This document shows, piece by piece, positions 27,222 through 36,482 of a stretch of DNA of 64,000 nt. The notes beneath the pieces are model-generated. The model was not told where the DNA came from. It was given only the letters and a program-made list of their open reading frames with translations, and searched no databases. The stretch is from an uncultured Altererythrobacter sp. (GTDB lineage: Bacteria; Pseudomonadota; Alphaproteobacteria; Sphingomonadales; Sphingomonadaceae): the NCBI GenBank assembly GCA_947492235.1, contig CANLLZ010000001.1, forward strand, positions 868,001-932,000, given 5' to 3'. A program made the position numbers and the translations under genes. Positions within the stretch are counted from its first letter, which is position 1. Each line of letters starts with the position of its first letter.

Positions 27222-27321
27222 TTTCTCTCCTCGACCCGGCTGCGTCATTAGCACGCACAACGCATTCGCCAAGCCGTGCTGGAGAACAGCGTCTCTTAAT
27301 GGGATGGAAAAGGCGTTAAAT

Positions 27322-27398
27322 TGGTCGGGGAGAGAGGATTCGAACCTCCGGCCCCTGCCTCCCGAAGACAGTGCTCTACCAGGCTGAGCTACTCCCCG
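27322..27398 (-). tRNA. tRNA-Pro (CGG)
   Basis: A 77-nt cloverleaf on the reverse strand. The acceptor stem CGGGGAG pairs with CTCCCCG, followed by discriminator A and encoded CCA (27322-27324). The anticodon arm is CTGTC-TTCGGGA-GGCAG with anticodon CGG, and the T arm contains GGTTCGAATCC. Confidence 0.96.
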
Positions 27399-27511
27399 AC
27401 CGTGTCGGTCCCGTTTCGCCCTGAGGCGCTACGGGTCGAGGCAAGGCGCGTGCCTATAGGTGGGCGCGCGCGGGGTGGCAAGCGGGCATTTACCCGCTAA
27501 AGCTGACGGCA

Positions 27512-28459
27512 ATGGAAAACGCCCCGGTACCTCACCCCGAACAGCAATATCTGGACCTGATGCAGCGCATCTGGAGCACTGGCGACGAACGGGTGGACCG
27601 CACCGGGGTAGGCACGCGCTCCATCTTTGGCACGCAGCTGCGGTTCGATCTGGCAGGCGGTGCTATGCCGCTGCTGACGACCAAGCGGGTCTACTGGAAA
27701 ACAGCGACGCGCGAGATGCTGTGGTTCCTGACCGGTGATACCAACATCCGCCCGCTGGTGCTGCAAGGGGTGAAAATCTGGAACGAATGGCCGCATGCCC
27801 GCTATGTGCAGGAAACGGGCGAGGACATTGCGCTCGAAGATTTCGTGCAGCGGATTGCCGAGGACGAGGCGTTTGCTGCAAGTTGGGGCGATCTGGGGCC
27901 GGTTTACGGCAAGCAATGGGTTGACTGGCCAACCTATCGCTATCGCAAAGACGGCCTTTTCGAAGCGGGCGAGGGCATCAATCAGGTCGCGGAAGTGGTC
28001 CAGTCATTGAACGCCAGCCCGGGCAGCCGCCGCCACATTATCGAAGGCTGGAATGTAGCCAAGCTGGACCGGATGGCCCTGCCGCCATGCCACAAGACGT
28101 ATCAGTTCCACGTCGCGGGGGAGGGTGCGGATGCGCGGCTCAATTGCCTGCTCTACCAGCGCAGCTGCGATGTCGCGCTGGGGCTGCCCTTCAACCTGTG
28201 GTCGGCCGCGCTGCTCAACCGGATGATGGCGCAGCAGACCGGCCTTCAGCCGGGCGAGCTCGTCTGGATGGGCGGGGACACGCACCTCTATCTGAATCAC
28301 GAGCATCTGATCGAGGAGCAGCTAGCCCGCGAGCCGAAAGGCACCCCCACGCTGGAAATAGTGCGAAAGCCCGAAACAATATTCGACTACAGAATCGAGG
28401 ATTTCGTTGTCCATGATTACACGCCGCAGGCCCCGATCAAGGCCCCTGTTGCGGTGTGA
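27512..28459 (+). CDS. thyA: Thymidylate synthase
   Basis: 315 residues, converting dUMP to dTMP with methylene-tetrahydrofolate. Motifs are DRTGVGTRSIFG (phosphate-binding Arg near residue 29), LGPVYGKQW, and the catalytic ALPPCHKTYQFHV with Cys193. It is about 50 residues longer than the E. coli enzyme; the extra segment lies between the NEWP and LGPVYG motifs (about residues 92-128), as in long-form ThyA of some bacteria. The gene starts 113 bp after the tRNA-Pro gene and is followed after 73 bp by the branched-chain oxoacid dehydrogenase operon. Confidence 0.97.
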   Translation: MENAPVPHPEQQYLDLMQRIWSTGDERVDRTGVGTRSIFGTQLRFDLAGGAMPLLTTKRVYWKTATREMLWFLTGDTNIRPLVLQGVKIWNEWPHARYVQETGEDIALEDFVQRIAEDEAFAASWGDLGPVYGKQWVDWPTYRYRKDGLFEAGEGINQVAEVVQSLNASPGSRRHIIEGWNVAKLDRMALPPCHKTYQFHVAGEGADARLNCLLYQRSCDVALGLPFNLWSAALLNRMMAQQTGLQPGELVWMGGDTHLYLNHEHLIEEQLAREPKGTPTLEIVRKPETIFDYRIEDFVVHDYTPQAPIKAPVAV

Positions 28460-28532
28460 TCGGGAACGCTTGACCCCCTCCAAACGCTGACATAGGCGAC
28501 GCCCCTGAAGCCTTCGCTGGGAGAGCAAGCCA

Positions 28533-29846
28533 ATGGCCGGACCAAACGATACATCCTCGACTGGCGACAACCGACCGGCGTTGTCGCTGCACGTGCCCGA
28601 GCCCAATTTCCGGCCGGGTGACAAGGTCGATTACAGCCATCTGAATATTCCCGAAGCGGGGGAACAATTCCGGCCTGACGAGGCTTGCGCCGCGCTCGAT
28701 ACCGCGCCGCTGGCGCATGATCTGATCCGGGTGCTGGGCGATGATGACAAGGCGCACGGGCCCTGGGATCCGAAGCTTGATGCCGACACTTTGCGCGAGA
28801 TGCTCGGGCATTTTGCCATGGTCCGCGCCTTCGATGAGCGCATGTTCCGCGGCCAAAGGCAGGGCAAGACCAGCTTCTACATGAAGTGCACGGGCGAGGA
28901 AGCGACCAGCATTTCCACCGCCATGGCGCTCGCCAGCGACGATATGGTCTTCCCCAGCTATCGCCAGCAGGGCGTGCTGATCGCGCGCGGCTATCCGCTC
29001 ATCGAGATGATCAACCAGATCTACTCGAACAAGGGCGACAAGCTGAAAGGCCGCCAGCTGCCGATCATGTATTCGAGCCGCGAGCACAGCTTCTTCAGCA
29101 TCTCCGGCAATCTGGCCACGCAGACCCCGCAGGCAGTGGGCTGGGCGATGGCGTCGGCGATCAAGGGCGATAGCCGGGTCGCCGCGACATGGGTGGGCGA
29201 GGGCAGCACGGCAGAGGGTGACTTCCACTCCGCCTGCACATTCGCCACCGTCTATAATGCGCCGGTGATCCTGAACGTGGTCAACAACCAATGGGCCATC
29301 TCCAGCTTCAGCGGCTTTGCCGGGGGCGAGCGGACGACCTTCGCCGCGCGCGGTCTGGGCTATGGCCTCGCCAGCCTGCGGGTGGACGGCAACGATCCGC
29401 TGGCGTGCTACGCGGCGGAGAAATGGGCCGCCGACCGCGCGCGGGCCAATGCCGGGCCGACGCTGATCGAGTTCTTCACCTACCGCGCAGAGGGGCACTC
29501 CACTTCCGATGATCCGAGCGGCTATCGCAGCGCCGAAGAGCGCGAGGAATGGCCGCTGGGTGATCCGATCAACCGCTTGAAAAAGCACCTGATCGCATTG
29601 GGCGAATGGGATGAGGAACGGCAGACCGCGCTCGATGTGGAATGCGTTGAGTTGGTCAAAAAGACCACCAAGGAAGCCGAGAAGAACGGTATTCTGGGCC
29701 ACGGTCTGCACCATCCCTTCCGCACAATGTTCGAAGATGTGTTTGAGGAACTGCCCTGGCATCTCAAAGAGCAGGCCGAGCAGGCAATTCACGAGCGGGA
29801 GACCAAGTTTCCCGAAGGACTGCCGGCGAAGGGAGTTCAGGGCTGA
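28533..29846 (+). CDS. bkdA1: Branched-chain 2-oxoacid dehydrogenase E1 alpha subunit
   Basis: 437 residues, the thiamine-diphosphate-binding alpha subunit that decarboxylates the 2-oxoacids from Val, Leu and Ile. The ThDP motif runs from WVGEGSTAEGDFHSA to VVNNQWAISS (about residues 215-255). The SDDPSGYRS segment near residue 325 corresponds to the phosphorylation-loop region conserved in E1 alpha. The N-terminus (LHVPEPNFRPGD) is the extended form seen in Pseudomonas-type bkdA1 rather than in pyruvate dehydrogenase. Its stop overlaps the E1 beta start (TGATG). Confidence 0.93.
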   Translation: MAGPNDTSSTGDNRPALSLHVPEPNFRPGDKVDYSHLNIPEAGEQFRPDEACAALDTAPLAHDLIRVLGDDDKAHGPWDPKLDADTLREMLGHFAMVRAFDERMFRGQRQGKTSFYMKCTGEEATSISTAMALASDDMVFPSYRQQGVLIARGYPLIEMINQIYSNKGDKLKGRQLPIMYSSREHSFFSISGNLATQTPQAVGWAMASAIKGDSRVAATWVGEGSTAEGDFHSACTFATVYNAPVILNVVNNQWAISSFSGFAGGERTTFAARGLGYGLASLRVDGNDPLACYAAEKWAADRARANAGPTLIEFFTYRAEGHSTSDDPSGYRSAEEREEWPLGDPINRLKKHLIALGEWDEERQTALDVECVELVKKTTKEAEKNGILGHGLHHPFRTMFEDVFEELPWHLKEQAEQAIHERETKFPEGLPAKGVQG

Positions 29847-30907
29847 TGGGTGAGACGATGACCAAAGACGCCGCCGCGCCCGAGGCAGGCACCGAACGCC
29901 GTCTCAATATGATCGAGGCGATCAACGAAGCGCTCGATGTGATGATGACGCGCGACCCCGATACGGTCGTGTTCGGCGAAGACGTCGGCTATTTTGGCGG
30001 GGTGTTCCGCTGCACGGCAGGCCTGCAGGAGAAACACGGCAAGTCCCGCGTGTTCGACACGCCGATCAACGAATGCGGCATTATCGGCGTGGCGGTGGGC
30101 ATGGGCGCCTATGGCCTGCGCCCGATCCCCGAAATCCAGTTTGCCGACTACATCTATCCCGGCCTCGACCAGCTGATCAGCGAGGCCGCGCGCCTGCGCT
30201 ATCGCTCGGCCGGTGAATACATTGCTCCGATGACCGTGCGCAGCCCGTTTGGCGGCGGCATCTTTGGCGGCCAGACCCACAGCCAGAGCCCGGAATCGCT
30301 GTTCACTCACGTTGCCGGCCTGAAAACCGTCATCCCGGCCACGCCCTTTGACGCGAAGGGCCTGCTAATCAGCGCGATTGAAGACAACGACCCGGTGATC
30401 TTCTTCGAGCCGAAGCGGATCTATAACGGCCCCTTCAGCGGGTATTACGACAAGCCGGTGGAGCCGTGGAAGCGGCACAAGGACAGCGTGGTGCCGGAAG
30501 GGTATTACAAGGTCCCGCTGGGCAAAGCGCGCCGGGTGACCGAGGGCGAGCAGATGACCGTGCTGGCTTACGGCACCATGGTGCATGTGGCGCAGGCGGT
30601 GTGCGAGGCGAAGGGTGTCGAGGCCGATATTCTCGACCTGCGCACCATGGTCCCGCTCGATATCGAAGCCATCGAAGCATCGGTTAAGCGCACGGGCCGC
30701 TGCATGATTGTGCACGAGGCAACCCGTACGTCGGGCTTCGGCGCGGAGCTTTCGGCGCTAGTGCAGGAGCGCTGCTTCTACCATCTCGAAGCCCCGATCG
30801 AGCGCGTGACCGGCTTCGACACACCTTATCCCCACAGCCTCGAATGGGCCTATTTCCCCGGGCCCGTGCGCCTGGGTGAGGCCATCGACCGGCTTTTGAA
30901 GGACTGA
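29846..30907 (+). CDS. bkdA2: Branched-chain 2-oxoacid dehydrogenase E1 beta subunit
   Basis: 353 residues. The pyrimidine-binding transketolase domain comes first (VVFGEDVGYFGGVFR, then INECGIIGVAVGMG), then a C-terminal transketolase domain (EGEQMTVLAYGTMVH, then HEATRTSGFG). It pairs with E1 alpha as an alpha2-beta2 tetramer. ATG 29846 overlaps the alpha stop; a second ATG at 29858 follows. The N-terminal insert of about 20 residues before NMIEAINEAL is longer than in many homologues. E2 follows after 6 bp, so the three genes form one transcription unit. Confidence 0.93.
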   Translation: MGETMTKDAAAPEAGTERRLNMIEAINEALDVMMTRDPDTVVFGEDVGYFGGVFRCTAGLQEKHGKSRVFDTPINECGIIGVAVGMGAYGLRPIPEIQFADYIYPGLDQLISEAARLRYRSAGEYIAPMTVRSPFGGGIFGGQTHSQSPESLFTHVAGLKTVIPATPFDAKGLLISAIEDNDPVIFFEPKRIYNGPFSGYYDKPVEPWKRHKDSVVPEGYYKVPLGKARRVTEGEQMTVLAYGTMVHVAQAVCEAKGVEADILDLRTMVPLDIEAIEASVKRTGRCMIVHEATRTSGFGAELSALVQERCFYHLEAPIERVTGFDTPYPHSLEWAYFPGPVRLGEAIDRLLKD

Positions 30908-30913
30908 TCCGAC

Positions 30914-32203
30914 ATGGCGAAATTCATCTTCAACATGCCCGATGTGGGCGAAGGCGTTGCCGAGGCGGAGATCGTCGAATGGCACGTGAAGGTCGGCGAT
31001 ACGATTTCCGAAGACCAGCATCTGGTTGACGTCATGACGGACAAGGCGACGATCGATATCGAAAGCCCGGTGGACGGCGTCGTCACCGAAATAGCGGGCG
31101 AAGCAGGCGATATTATTTCCGTCGGCGGAATGCTCGTTGTGGTCGAGGTTGAGGGCGAAGTGCCCGAGGATGTTGCGGAGGAGGCTGAGGCAGCTCCGGC
31201 TCCGAAGGCCGAACAAGTCACAGAGCGCATTGAGGTGGAAACTTCCGATGCGTCGGATGCTGACGATGCAATGGCCGCCGATCCTGAGCCAGCTCCGGTG
31301 CAAGCAACAACACCTGCACCCGCACCGGCGGAAACGGCCAAAGTTCTCGCCACACCGGCTGTGCGCAAGCGCGCGAAGGAACTTGGCATTGACCTGTCGC
31401 AGGTCAAGCCGGCTGAAGACGGCCGCGTGCGTCACGGCGATCTCGACCAGTTCCTGACGTACAATTCAGGCTATGCCGCCGCCGGACCAGCGCGGGCGGA
31501 CGAGGAGAAGAAAGTCATCGGGATGCGTCGCCGCATTGCCGAAAATATGGCTGCCAGTAAGCGCAACATCCCCCATTTCAGCTATGTCGAGGAAGTCGAT
31601 GTGACCGATCTGGAAGAGATGCGCGCGCAATTGAACGCCAACCGGGGTGACAAGCCCAAGCTGACTATTCTGCCGCTGATGATCACCGCGATCTGCAAGA
31701 CGCTGCCCGATTTCCCGATGATCAATGCGCGCTATGATGACGAGGCGGGCGTGGTGACACGCTATGGGTCCGTCCATATGGGCATGGCGGCGCAGACCGA
31801 TGCGGGCCTGATGGTGCCGGTGCTGAAGGATGCTCAGGCCAGAAATGTCTGGCAGCTGGCCAATGAAATCAGCCGACTGGCTGAGGCTGCACGCAGCGGC
31901 AAAGCGACCAAGGACGAGCTGACCGGCGGCACTTTGACCGTCACGTCTCTTGGCCCGCTGGGCGGCATTGCCACCACACCGGTCATCAACCGGCCCGAAG
32001 TCGCGATCATCGGCCCGAACAAAATTGTCGAGCGCCCGATGTATGTGCCCGACGGCAATGGCGGGGAGCGAATCGAGAAGCGCAAGCTGATGAATATCTC
32101 GATCAGCTGCGATCACCGCGTCGTGGATGGCTGGGACGCGGCGAGCTTTATTCAGGCGCTCAAGAAGCTTCTGGAAACGCCGGTTCTGATTGTTTCGGCT
32201 TAG
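30914..32203 (+). CDS. bkdB: Branched-chain 2-oxoacid dehydrogenase E2 (dihydrolipoyl acyltransferase)
   Basis: 429 residues in the standard order. A single lipoyl domain (1-78) has the lipoylated Lys44 in MTDKATIDIE. An Ala/Pro/Glu-rich linker leads to an E3/E1-binding domain (LATPAVRKRAKELGID, about 138-172), and the catalytic acyltransferase domain ends with SCDHRVVDGWDAASF (His401, Asp405). It transfers the acyl group to CoA and forms the complex core. No E3 (lipoamide dehydrogenase) gene follows, so the complex must share an E3 encoded elsewhere. The stop overlaps by 4 nt with the convergent gene at 32200. Confidence 0.95.
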   Translation: MAKFIFNMPDVGEGVAEAEIVEWHVKVGDTISEDQHLVDVMTDKATIDIESPVDGVVTEIAGEAGDIISVGGMLVVVEVEGEVPEDVAEEAEAAPAPKAEQVTERIEVETSDASDADDAMAADPEPAPVQATTPAPAPAETAKVLATPAVRKRAKELGIDLSQVKPAEDGRVRHGDLDQFLTYNSGYAAAGPARADEEKKVIGMRRRIAENMAASKRNIPHFSYVEEVDVTDLEEMRAQLNANRGDKPKLTILPLMITAICKTLPDFPMINARYDDEAGVVTRYGSVHMGMAAQTDAGLMVPVLKDAQARNVWQLANEISRLAEAARSGKATKDELTGGTLTVTSLGPLGGIATTPVINRPEVAIIGPNKIVERPMYVPDGNGGERIEKRKLMNISISCDHRVVDGWDAASFIQALKKLLETPVLIVSA

Positions 32204-32643
32204 CGGACAACCGCTGCGAAGCTGACGCTGCCACGGCCCAGTGCGGCCTCGGCATCGCTGACGTGCCAGCGCAAATGCGTTACGTCCTCGGGCGTGGCGC
32301 GGCGATTGCCAACGCGCAGGCGGTCAAGCGTGCCCCATGTCCGGCCGCCATCGATAGAGACTTTGGCGTCCTGCCCGCCGCTGCGGCGGAAGGCGAGATC
32401 GCGCGGCACCTGGCTGGAAACAACGAAATCATCGCCGCGTCCCGGCGCGCGCCAGTGGAGCATCAGCACCACCCGGTCGCCCTTGCGCAGGGATGTCGCA
32501 GGTTGCAGGGCCCGGACTTGCCGCCCGTCCACCGTTTGCGATTGTTCCAGATACACCGAACGTTCAATGGCAATGCCGCTCTGCGCGGCAACGGCAGAGG
32601 CGGTGAGAGCTGCCAATGTTGTGGCAAGCAGAAGACGACGCAT
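32200..32643 (-). CDS. Secreted protein of unknown function
   Basis: 147 residues with a clear signal peptide (MRRLLLATTLAALTASAVAAQ). The mature part is a predicted beta-rich domain: alternating hydrophobic strands such as GDRVVLMLHWRA and DDFVVSSQVPRDLAFRR, then KVSIDGGRTWG and RWHVSDAEAALG. It looks like an immunoglobulin-like or cell-surface repeat domain, but I do not recognise a named family. It overlaps the bkdB stop tail-to-tail, which need not mean functional linkage. Confidence 0.7.
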   Translation of the reverse strand: MRRLLLATTLAALTASAVAAQSGIAIERSVYLEQSQTVDGRQVRALQPATSLRKGDRVVLMLHWRAPGRGDDFVVSSQVPRDLAFRRSGGQDAKVSIDGGRTWGTLDRLRVGNRRATPEDVTHLRWHVSDAEAALGRGSVSFAAVVR

Positions 32644-32832
32644 ACATTCCCCCTGAAATCAGGCTGCGGGCACAATCCCGCCTTGCGTCAGGCCACTGCC
32701 TGCAAAGCTCCAAGATATGGTTAATTTCACCTCAATTTCACTTGGCGCCATTTATCCGCACACTGCGCATTGACAGGTCACAGAGGCTGGCCTAATTGCG
32801 CCGCTCCCAAGAGGCGCTAGCCGCTTAAATGC

Positions 32833-32909
32833 GCGGGTGTAGCTCAGTTGGTTAGAGTATCGGCCTGTCACGCCGAGGGTCGCGGGTTCGAGTCCCGTCA
32901 CTCGCGCCA
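32833..32909 (+). tRNA. tRNA-Asp (GTC)
   Basis: A 77-nt cloverleaf. The acceptor stem GCGGGTG pairs with CACTCGC (one G-U pair), then discriminator G and encoded CCA. The anticodon arm is TCGGC-CTGTCAC-GCCGA with anticodon GTC, and the T arm contains GGTTCGAGTCC. Confidence 0.96.
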
Positions 32910-32945
32910 CTTGGGACTTTTTCCTAGCTTTGTGATCATGTGATC

Positions 32946-32966
32946 CTCCCTTTAAGGGGAGTTTCC
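32946..32966 (+). terminator. Possible terminator after tRNA-Asp
   Basis: A short hairpin CTCCC-TTTAAG-GGGAG followed by TTTCC, 37 nt after the tRNA end. The stem is only five pairs and the T-run short, so it is a weak candidate. Confidence 0.3.
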
Positions 32967-33068
32967 GCACGGATTGGCTGCTTTCCTGACAAATCGGTGA
33001 TTGAGCTTTGCTCGGCTCTGGGCAAGGGTCCGCGCCAGATTCGTATCAACGGGAAGGAATTTGCGCTC

Positions 33069-34043
33069 ATGAAAACCGCCATCACCGAAATGTTCGGCAT
33101 TCAGCACCCCATCATTCAGGGCGGCATGCATTTTGTCGGCTTTGCTGAAATGGCGGCTGCCGTTTCCAATGCGGGCGGGCTGGGCATTATTACCGGCCTG
33201 ACACAAGGAACGCCGGAGAAGCTGGCGAATGAAATCGCCAAGTGCCGCGACATGACGGACAAGCCGTTCGGCGTGAACCTGACATTCCTGCCCAGCCTGA
33301 CGCCTCCCGATTATCCGGGCCTTGTCAAAGCGATCATCGACGGCGGTGTGAAGGTGGTGGAAACCGCCGGGCGCAATCCGCAGGAAGTTTTGCCAGCGCT
33401 CAAGGGGGCAGGGATCAAGGTGATCCACAAGTGCACCAGCGTTCGCCATTCCTTGAAAGCGCAGGACATCGGCTGTGATGCCGTCTCGGTCGACGGCTTC
33501 GAATGCGGTGGCCATCCGGGCGAGGACGATGTTCCGAACTTCATCCTTCTGCCCCGTGCGGCGGACGAACTCGATATTCCTTTCGTCTCCAGCGGCGGCA
33601 TGGCCGACGGGCGCAGTCTCGTCGCCAGCCTCGCCATGGGCGCGGAGGGCATGAATATGGGCACACGCTTTATCGCCACGCAGGAAGCGCCTGTGCACGA
33701 GAATGTGAAGAAGGCCATCGTGGCTGCCAGCGAGCTCGACACGCGCCTGGTGATGCGCCCCTTGCGCAACACGGAGCGGGTGATGACCAACGAAGCGGTC
33801 GAGCGTCTGCTGGAGAAAGAAAAACGCCTCGGCGACGATCTGAAATTCGAGGATATCATCGACGAGGTCGCGGGTGTCTATCCCAAGATCATGATGGACG
33901 GAGACATGGACAAGGGCGCGTGGAGCTGCGGCATGGTCGCGGGCCTGATCAACGATATCCCGACTTGTCAGGAACTGATCGACGGCATCATGAGCGAAGC
34001 GGACGATATCCTTGGCCGGATGAACAAGCTGGCCGCTGCCTAA
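33069..34043 (+). CDS. Nitronate monooxygenase family flavoprotein
   Basis: 324 residues, an FMN-binding TIM barrel of the 2-nitropropane dioxygenase/nitronate monooxygenase family, which oxidises alkyl nitronates or related substrates. The start MFGIQHPIIQGGMHFVG and AAAVSNAGGLGIITG are family hallmarks. GFECGGHPGEDDV carries the conserved His region, and SSGGMADGRSL with GAEGMNMGTRF binds the FMN phosphate. ATG 33069 is preferred: GGAAGGAA lies upstream, and the longer frame from 32940 covers the tRNA-downstream region. Some members are enoyl-ACP reductase (FabK)-like, so the substrate is open. Confidence 0.87.
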   Translation: MKTAITEMFGIQHPIIQGGMHFVGFAEMAAAVSNAGGLGIITGLTQGTPEKLANEIAKCRDMTDKPFGVNLTFLPSLTPPDYPGLVKAIIDGGVKVVETAGRNPQEVLPALKGAGIKVIHKCTSVRHSLKAQDIGCDAVSVDGFECGGHPGEDDVPNFILLPRAADELDIPFVSSGGMADGRSLVASLAMGAEGMNMGTRFIATQEAPVHENVKKAIVAASELDTRLVMRPLRNTERVMTNEAVERLLEKEKRLGDDLKFEDIIDEVAGVYPKIMMDGDMDKGAWSCGMVAGLINDIPTCQELIDGIMSEADDILGRMNKLAAA

Positions 34044-34073
34044 GCGGGCGGCACGACCTATTGCGCGCGCTTG

Positions 34074-35552
34074 CTACCCTTGGGCCCTGTTGCCCTCGGC
34101 GAGCGCGCGCAGATTGGCTTGGTGGCCCTCCCGGTCCAGCCCGAACCGGCTGACCGCAAACAGCATTGTGGCCCACAGGGTCAACAGGGTCGGGGCATAG
34201 AGTGCGCCGAGCCACCAGATCACGTCATCATTCACCGTGCCCGGCGCTGCGCCATCGGGAAACTGGATGAGCGAGAGCATCGTCCCGCCCGCAAATGCGC
34301 CGAGGCCCACAGTGGTTTTGCGGGTGAAGGTGACGGCGGAATAATACAGCCCCTCCGAGCGCCTGCCGGTGCGCAGCTCCCCGCTTTCGACCAGATCGGC
34401 AATCATCGAATACATCGTGCCCTGAAGCGCGATGATCATCGCCAGATCGACGGTGTTGATAATCGCCACAAGCGGGAACAGCAGCGGGTCGCCGTTCTCC
34501 GGCATCAGATCGAACAGGCGCAGGATCACCGGCATGGGCGCGACACTGAAGGCCACCACACCGAGCCCGACAACGGTGTTCCGCTTGCCGAACCGGCGCA
34601 CCAGCCGCGGCGCGATGAGGAGCGCTCCGAACGCCGATACCATGACCAGCGCAGTCCAAAGAAAACGCTGGAATTCGGTAAACTCCCAGAAATAGCTGAG
34701 CATGATGAAGGCCAGCGAGGCCGCCACACCGGTGGCCATGGAGCCCATGACGAAGGCCCAGAACAGCATCAGGAAATTGCGGTCGCGCAGTGTCTCGAAG
34801 ATCTCTGCAAAGACGCGGCGAACCGTCTTTCGCTCTGGCGGGCCGGGCTGGCGCAAAGTGGGTATGCGGTTGTGCGTGCCGATGGAGGAGACCATGATCG
34901 ACAGGAACATCAGGCACGATCCCACGATGCCGAAGGTCGCGTAAGCTTCGCGGTTCAGGATACCGTCGGCATATTGCGCGGTGGGCACCAGCAAAACGCC
35001 GAACATCAGCACCGTCAGCGAATTGCCGCCAACCCATGCAAAGAAGGTCCGGAAGATCTGGAAGGAGGTACGTTCCTCGTAGCTGGTCGTCAGTTCCGGG
35101 AGCAAAGCGTAGCTGGGCGTTTCGTAGAATGTGATGAACGTGCGGATCAGGATGGAGAGGCACAGCAGATAGGCAAACAGCGCGCCCTGGCTCCAGTCCG
35201 GCGGATTCCACAGCAGGAAGAAGCTGAGCGAGACGGGGAGGGCAGAAGCATACATGAAGGGATGCCGCCTGCCCCAGCGCGAGCGGAAATTGTCCGACCA
35301 ATATCCTACCAGCGGGTCACTGATTGCATCCAGAACCAGCGCAATAAGGATAGCGAGCCCGACCAGACCCGGCTCCAGCCCCACAACGGTCCCGTAAAAC
35401 AGCAACAGGAAATAGCTGAACCCGTTGTCCTTCACACCGAAGGCGACCGAGCCGAAGCCGAAAGTCACCTTCGTCCAGAATGAAGGCGCATTCACATCGC
35501 CTGCATCCTGCGAGGAACCCGTATGTGGCGCGCCTTGCGTGGTATCGGTCAT
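34074..35552 (-). CDS. GPH-type (glycoside-pentoside-hexuronide:cation) symporter, MFS
   Basis: 492 residues with about 12 membrane helices. The N-terminal half has the family motif region DAISDPLVGYWSDNFRSRWGRRHPF, the MFS loop 2-3 signature typical of GPH symporters such as MelB/XylP. It would import a sugar or glycoside with a cation; the substrate is not readable. ATG 35552 is chosen over the TTG/GTG extension to 35612. It converges on the nitronate monooxygenase gene, 30 bp apart. Confidence 0.85.
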   Translation of the reverse strand: MTDTTQGAPHTGSSQDAGDVNAPSFWTKVTFGFGSVAFGVKDNGFSYFLLLFYGTVVGLEPGLVGLAILIALVLDAISDPLVGYWSDNFRSRWGRRHPFMYASALPVSLSFFLLWNPPDWSQGALFAYLLCLSILIRTFITFYETPSYALLPELTTSYEERTSFQIFRTFFAWVGGNSLTVLMFGVLLVPTAQYADGILNREAYATFGIVGSCLMFLSIMVSSIGTHNRIPTLRQPGPPERKTVRRVFAEIFETLRDRNFLMLFWAFVMGSMATGVAASLAFIMLSYFWEFTEFQRFLWTALVMVSAFGALLIAPRLVRRFGKRNTVVGLGVVAFSVAPMPVILRLFDLMPENGDPLLFPLVAIINTVDLAMIIALQGTMYSMIADLVESGELRTGRRSEGLYYSAVTFTRKTTVGLGAFAGGTMLSLIQFPDGAAPGTVNDDVIWWLGALYAPTLLTLWATMLFAVSRFGLDREGHQANLRALAEGNRAQG

Positions 35553-35660
35553 CCAGCCCCCAAATTTCCCGCTTCTGTGCCTACGCGAAGCAGCAGCCGG
35601 GTCAACGCGCAACTGACCAACGGATGATCTCGGGCGGCGGGGGTATTGTGCGCCCGGTAG

Positions 35661-35879
35661 TCAGTCCTTCTTGTGGCCGGTTTCCATCCATTTCAGAAGC
35701 CGGCCCAGCGGGAGGAGCCATACCAACCCGAAGAACAGATAGACGATCGTCTGGACCGCGACATTCCAGCCTTCCAGCATTTCGGGCACGTAGCGGGCGA
35801 CAACCAGAGCATAGACGATCAGGCCGAACAGGATCAGCAATATGCCAACGGGCACGCGCCATTTGGGTTCATCGGTCAT
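35661..35879 (-). CDS. DUF2842 small membrane protein
   Basis: 72 residues with two membrane helices (about 10-30 and 42-58) and a charged tail GHKKD. The sequence matches the alphaproteobacterial DUF2842 family, of unknown function. The ATG overlaps the stop of the cyclo-ligase gene (ATGA), so the two are translated together. Confidence 0.82.
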   Translation of the reverse strand: MTDEPKWRVPVGILLILFGLIVYALVVARYVPEMLEGWNVAVQTIVYLFFGLVWLLPLGRLLKWMETGHKKD

Positions 35880-36451
35880 GCGAAAGGTCCGTAAAGCCTT
35901 GTCGGTGTTATGACAGCAGCGAGCGAACGGTCATGCGGTTCCAGCGGAAGACTGTCTGCCAGCTGAGCGTCCCAAGCGAGACCGATGGCTGTGGCGTGCG
36001 GGTGCGCGGCGAGCCAGCGGTCGTAATGGCCGCCGCCCTGACCCAATCTCTCGCCGGTTTTGGTAAACGCAACCAGCGGCACAAACAGCACATCCGGCTC
36101 CGCTGTAGCGCAGTCGCCGCCGGGCTGCGGGATGTCATGCGGGCCCGTCTCCAGCGAAGCGTCCCCGAACGGATCGCTGTAGGTGGCAAACCCCATCGCC
36201 GATGCGCTGTCCGCAAAGTAGGGCAAGGCGAGTGGATGGCCGCGCTCGTGGAAGAATTTGGCGTAGGCGGCAGTCGGCGCTTCGGCCCCTATTGCCACAT
36301 AGAGCCCGATGGTGGCGTCCTCCGGAATCATATCCAACAGCGGAGCAGGCGGGCGATGAAACAGCAGCGCGCGGATGCTTTCCGGCTGGGCATCAACATG
36401 CGCGCGCCGCGCCGCGCGGTACTGTTTGCGCAAGGCTTGCTTGTTTTGCAT
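35876..36451 (-). CDS. ygfA: 5-formyltetrahydrofolate cyclo-ligase
   Basis: 191 residues. It converts 5-formyl-THF to 5,10-methenyl-THF using ATP. The ATP/phosphate motif GQGGGHYDRWL is near residue 145, and the N-terminus ALRKQYRAARRAH has the basic residues typical of the family. ATG 36451 matches the family start; the extension to 36496 would run into the 6S RNA. The arrangement zapA - 6S RNA - cyclo-ligase is conserved in many proteobacteria, and 6S RNA is often co-transcribed with this gene. Confidence 0.93.
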   Translation of the reverse strand: MQNKQALRKQYRAARRAHVDAQPESIRALLFHRPPAPLLDMIPEDATIGLYVAIGAEAPTAAYAKFFHERGHPLALPYFADSASAMGFATYSDPFGDASLETGPHDIPQPGGDCATAEPDVLFVPLVAFTKTGERLGQGGGHYDRWLAAHPHATAIGLAWDAQLADSLPLEPHDRSLAAVITPTRLYGPFA

Positions 36452-36482
36452 CGGACCGATCTGTTTGCGGGCAAGAATAGGT

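Noticed and set aside
27112-27387. Open frame with the sequence SGREDSNLRPLPPEDSALPG
   Set aside because: It is antisense to tRNA-Pro, another frequent spurious translation.
32752-32970. Antisense open frame over tRNA-Asp with the sequence RVTGLEPATLGVTGRYSNQL
   Set aside because: This is a known false protein that arises from reading the opposite strand of tRNA genes; the tRNA itself is intact.
34071-35483. 470-codon open frame opposite the GPH symporter
   Set aside because: It is a shadow, rich in His/Gln/Arg, with no domain; the reverse frame is a clear transporter.
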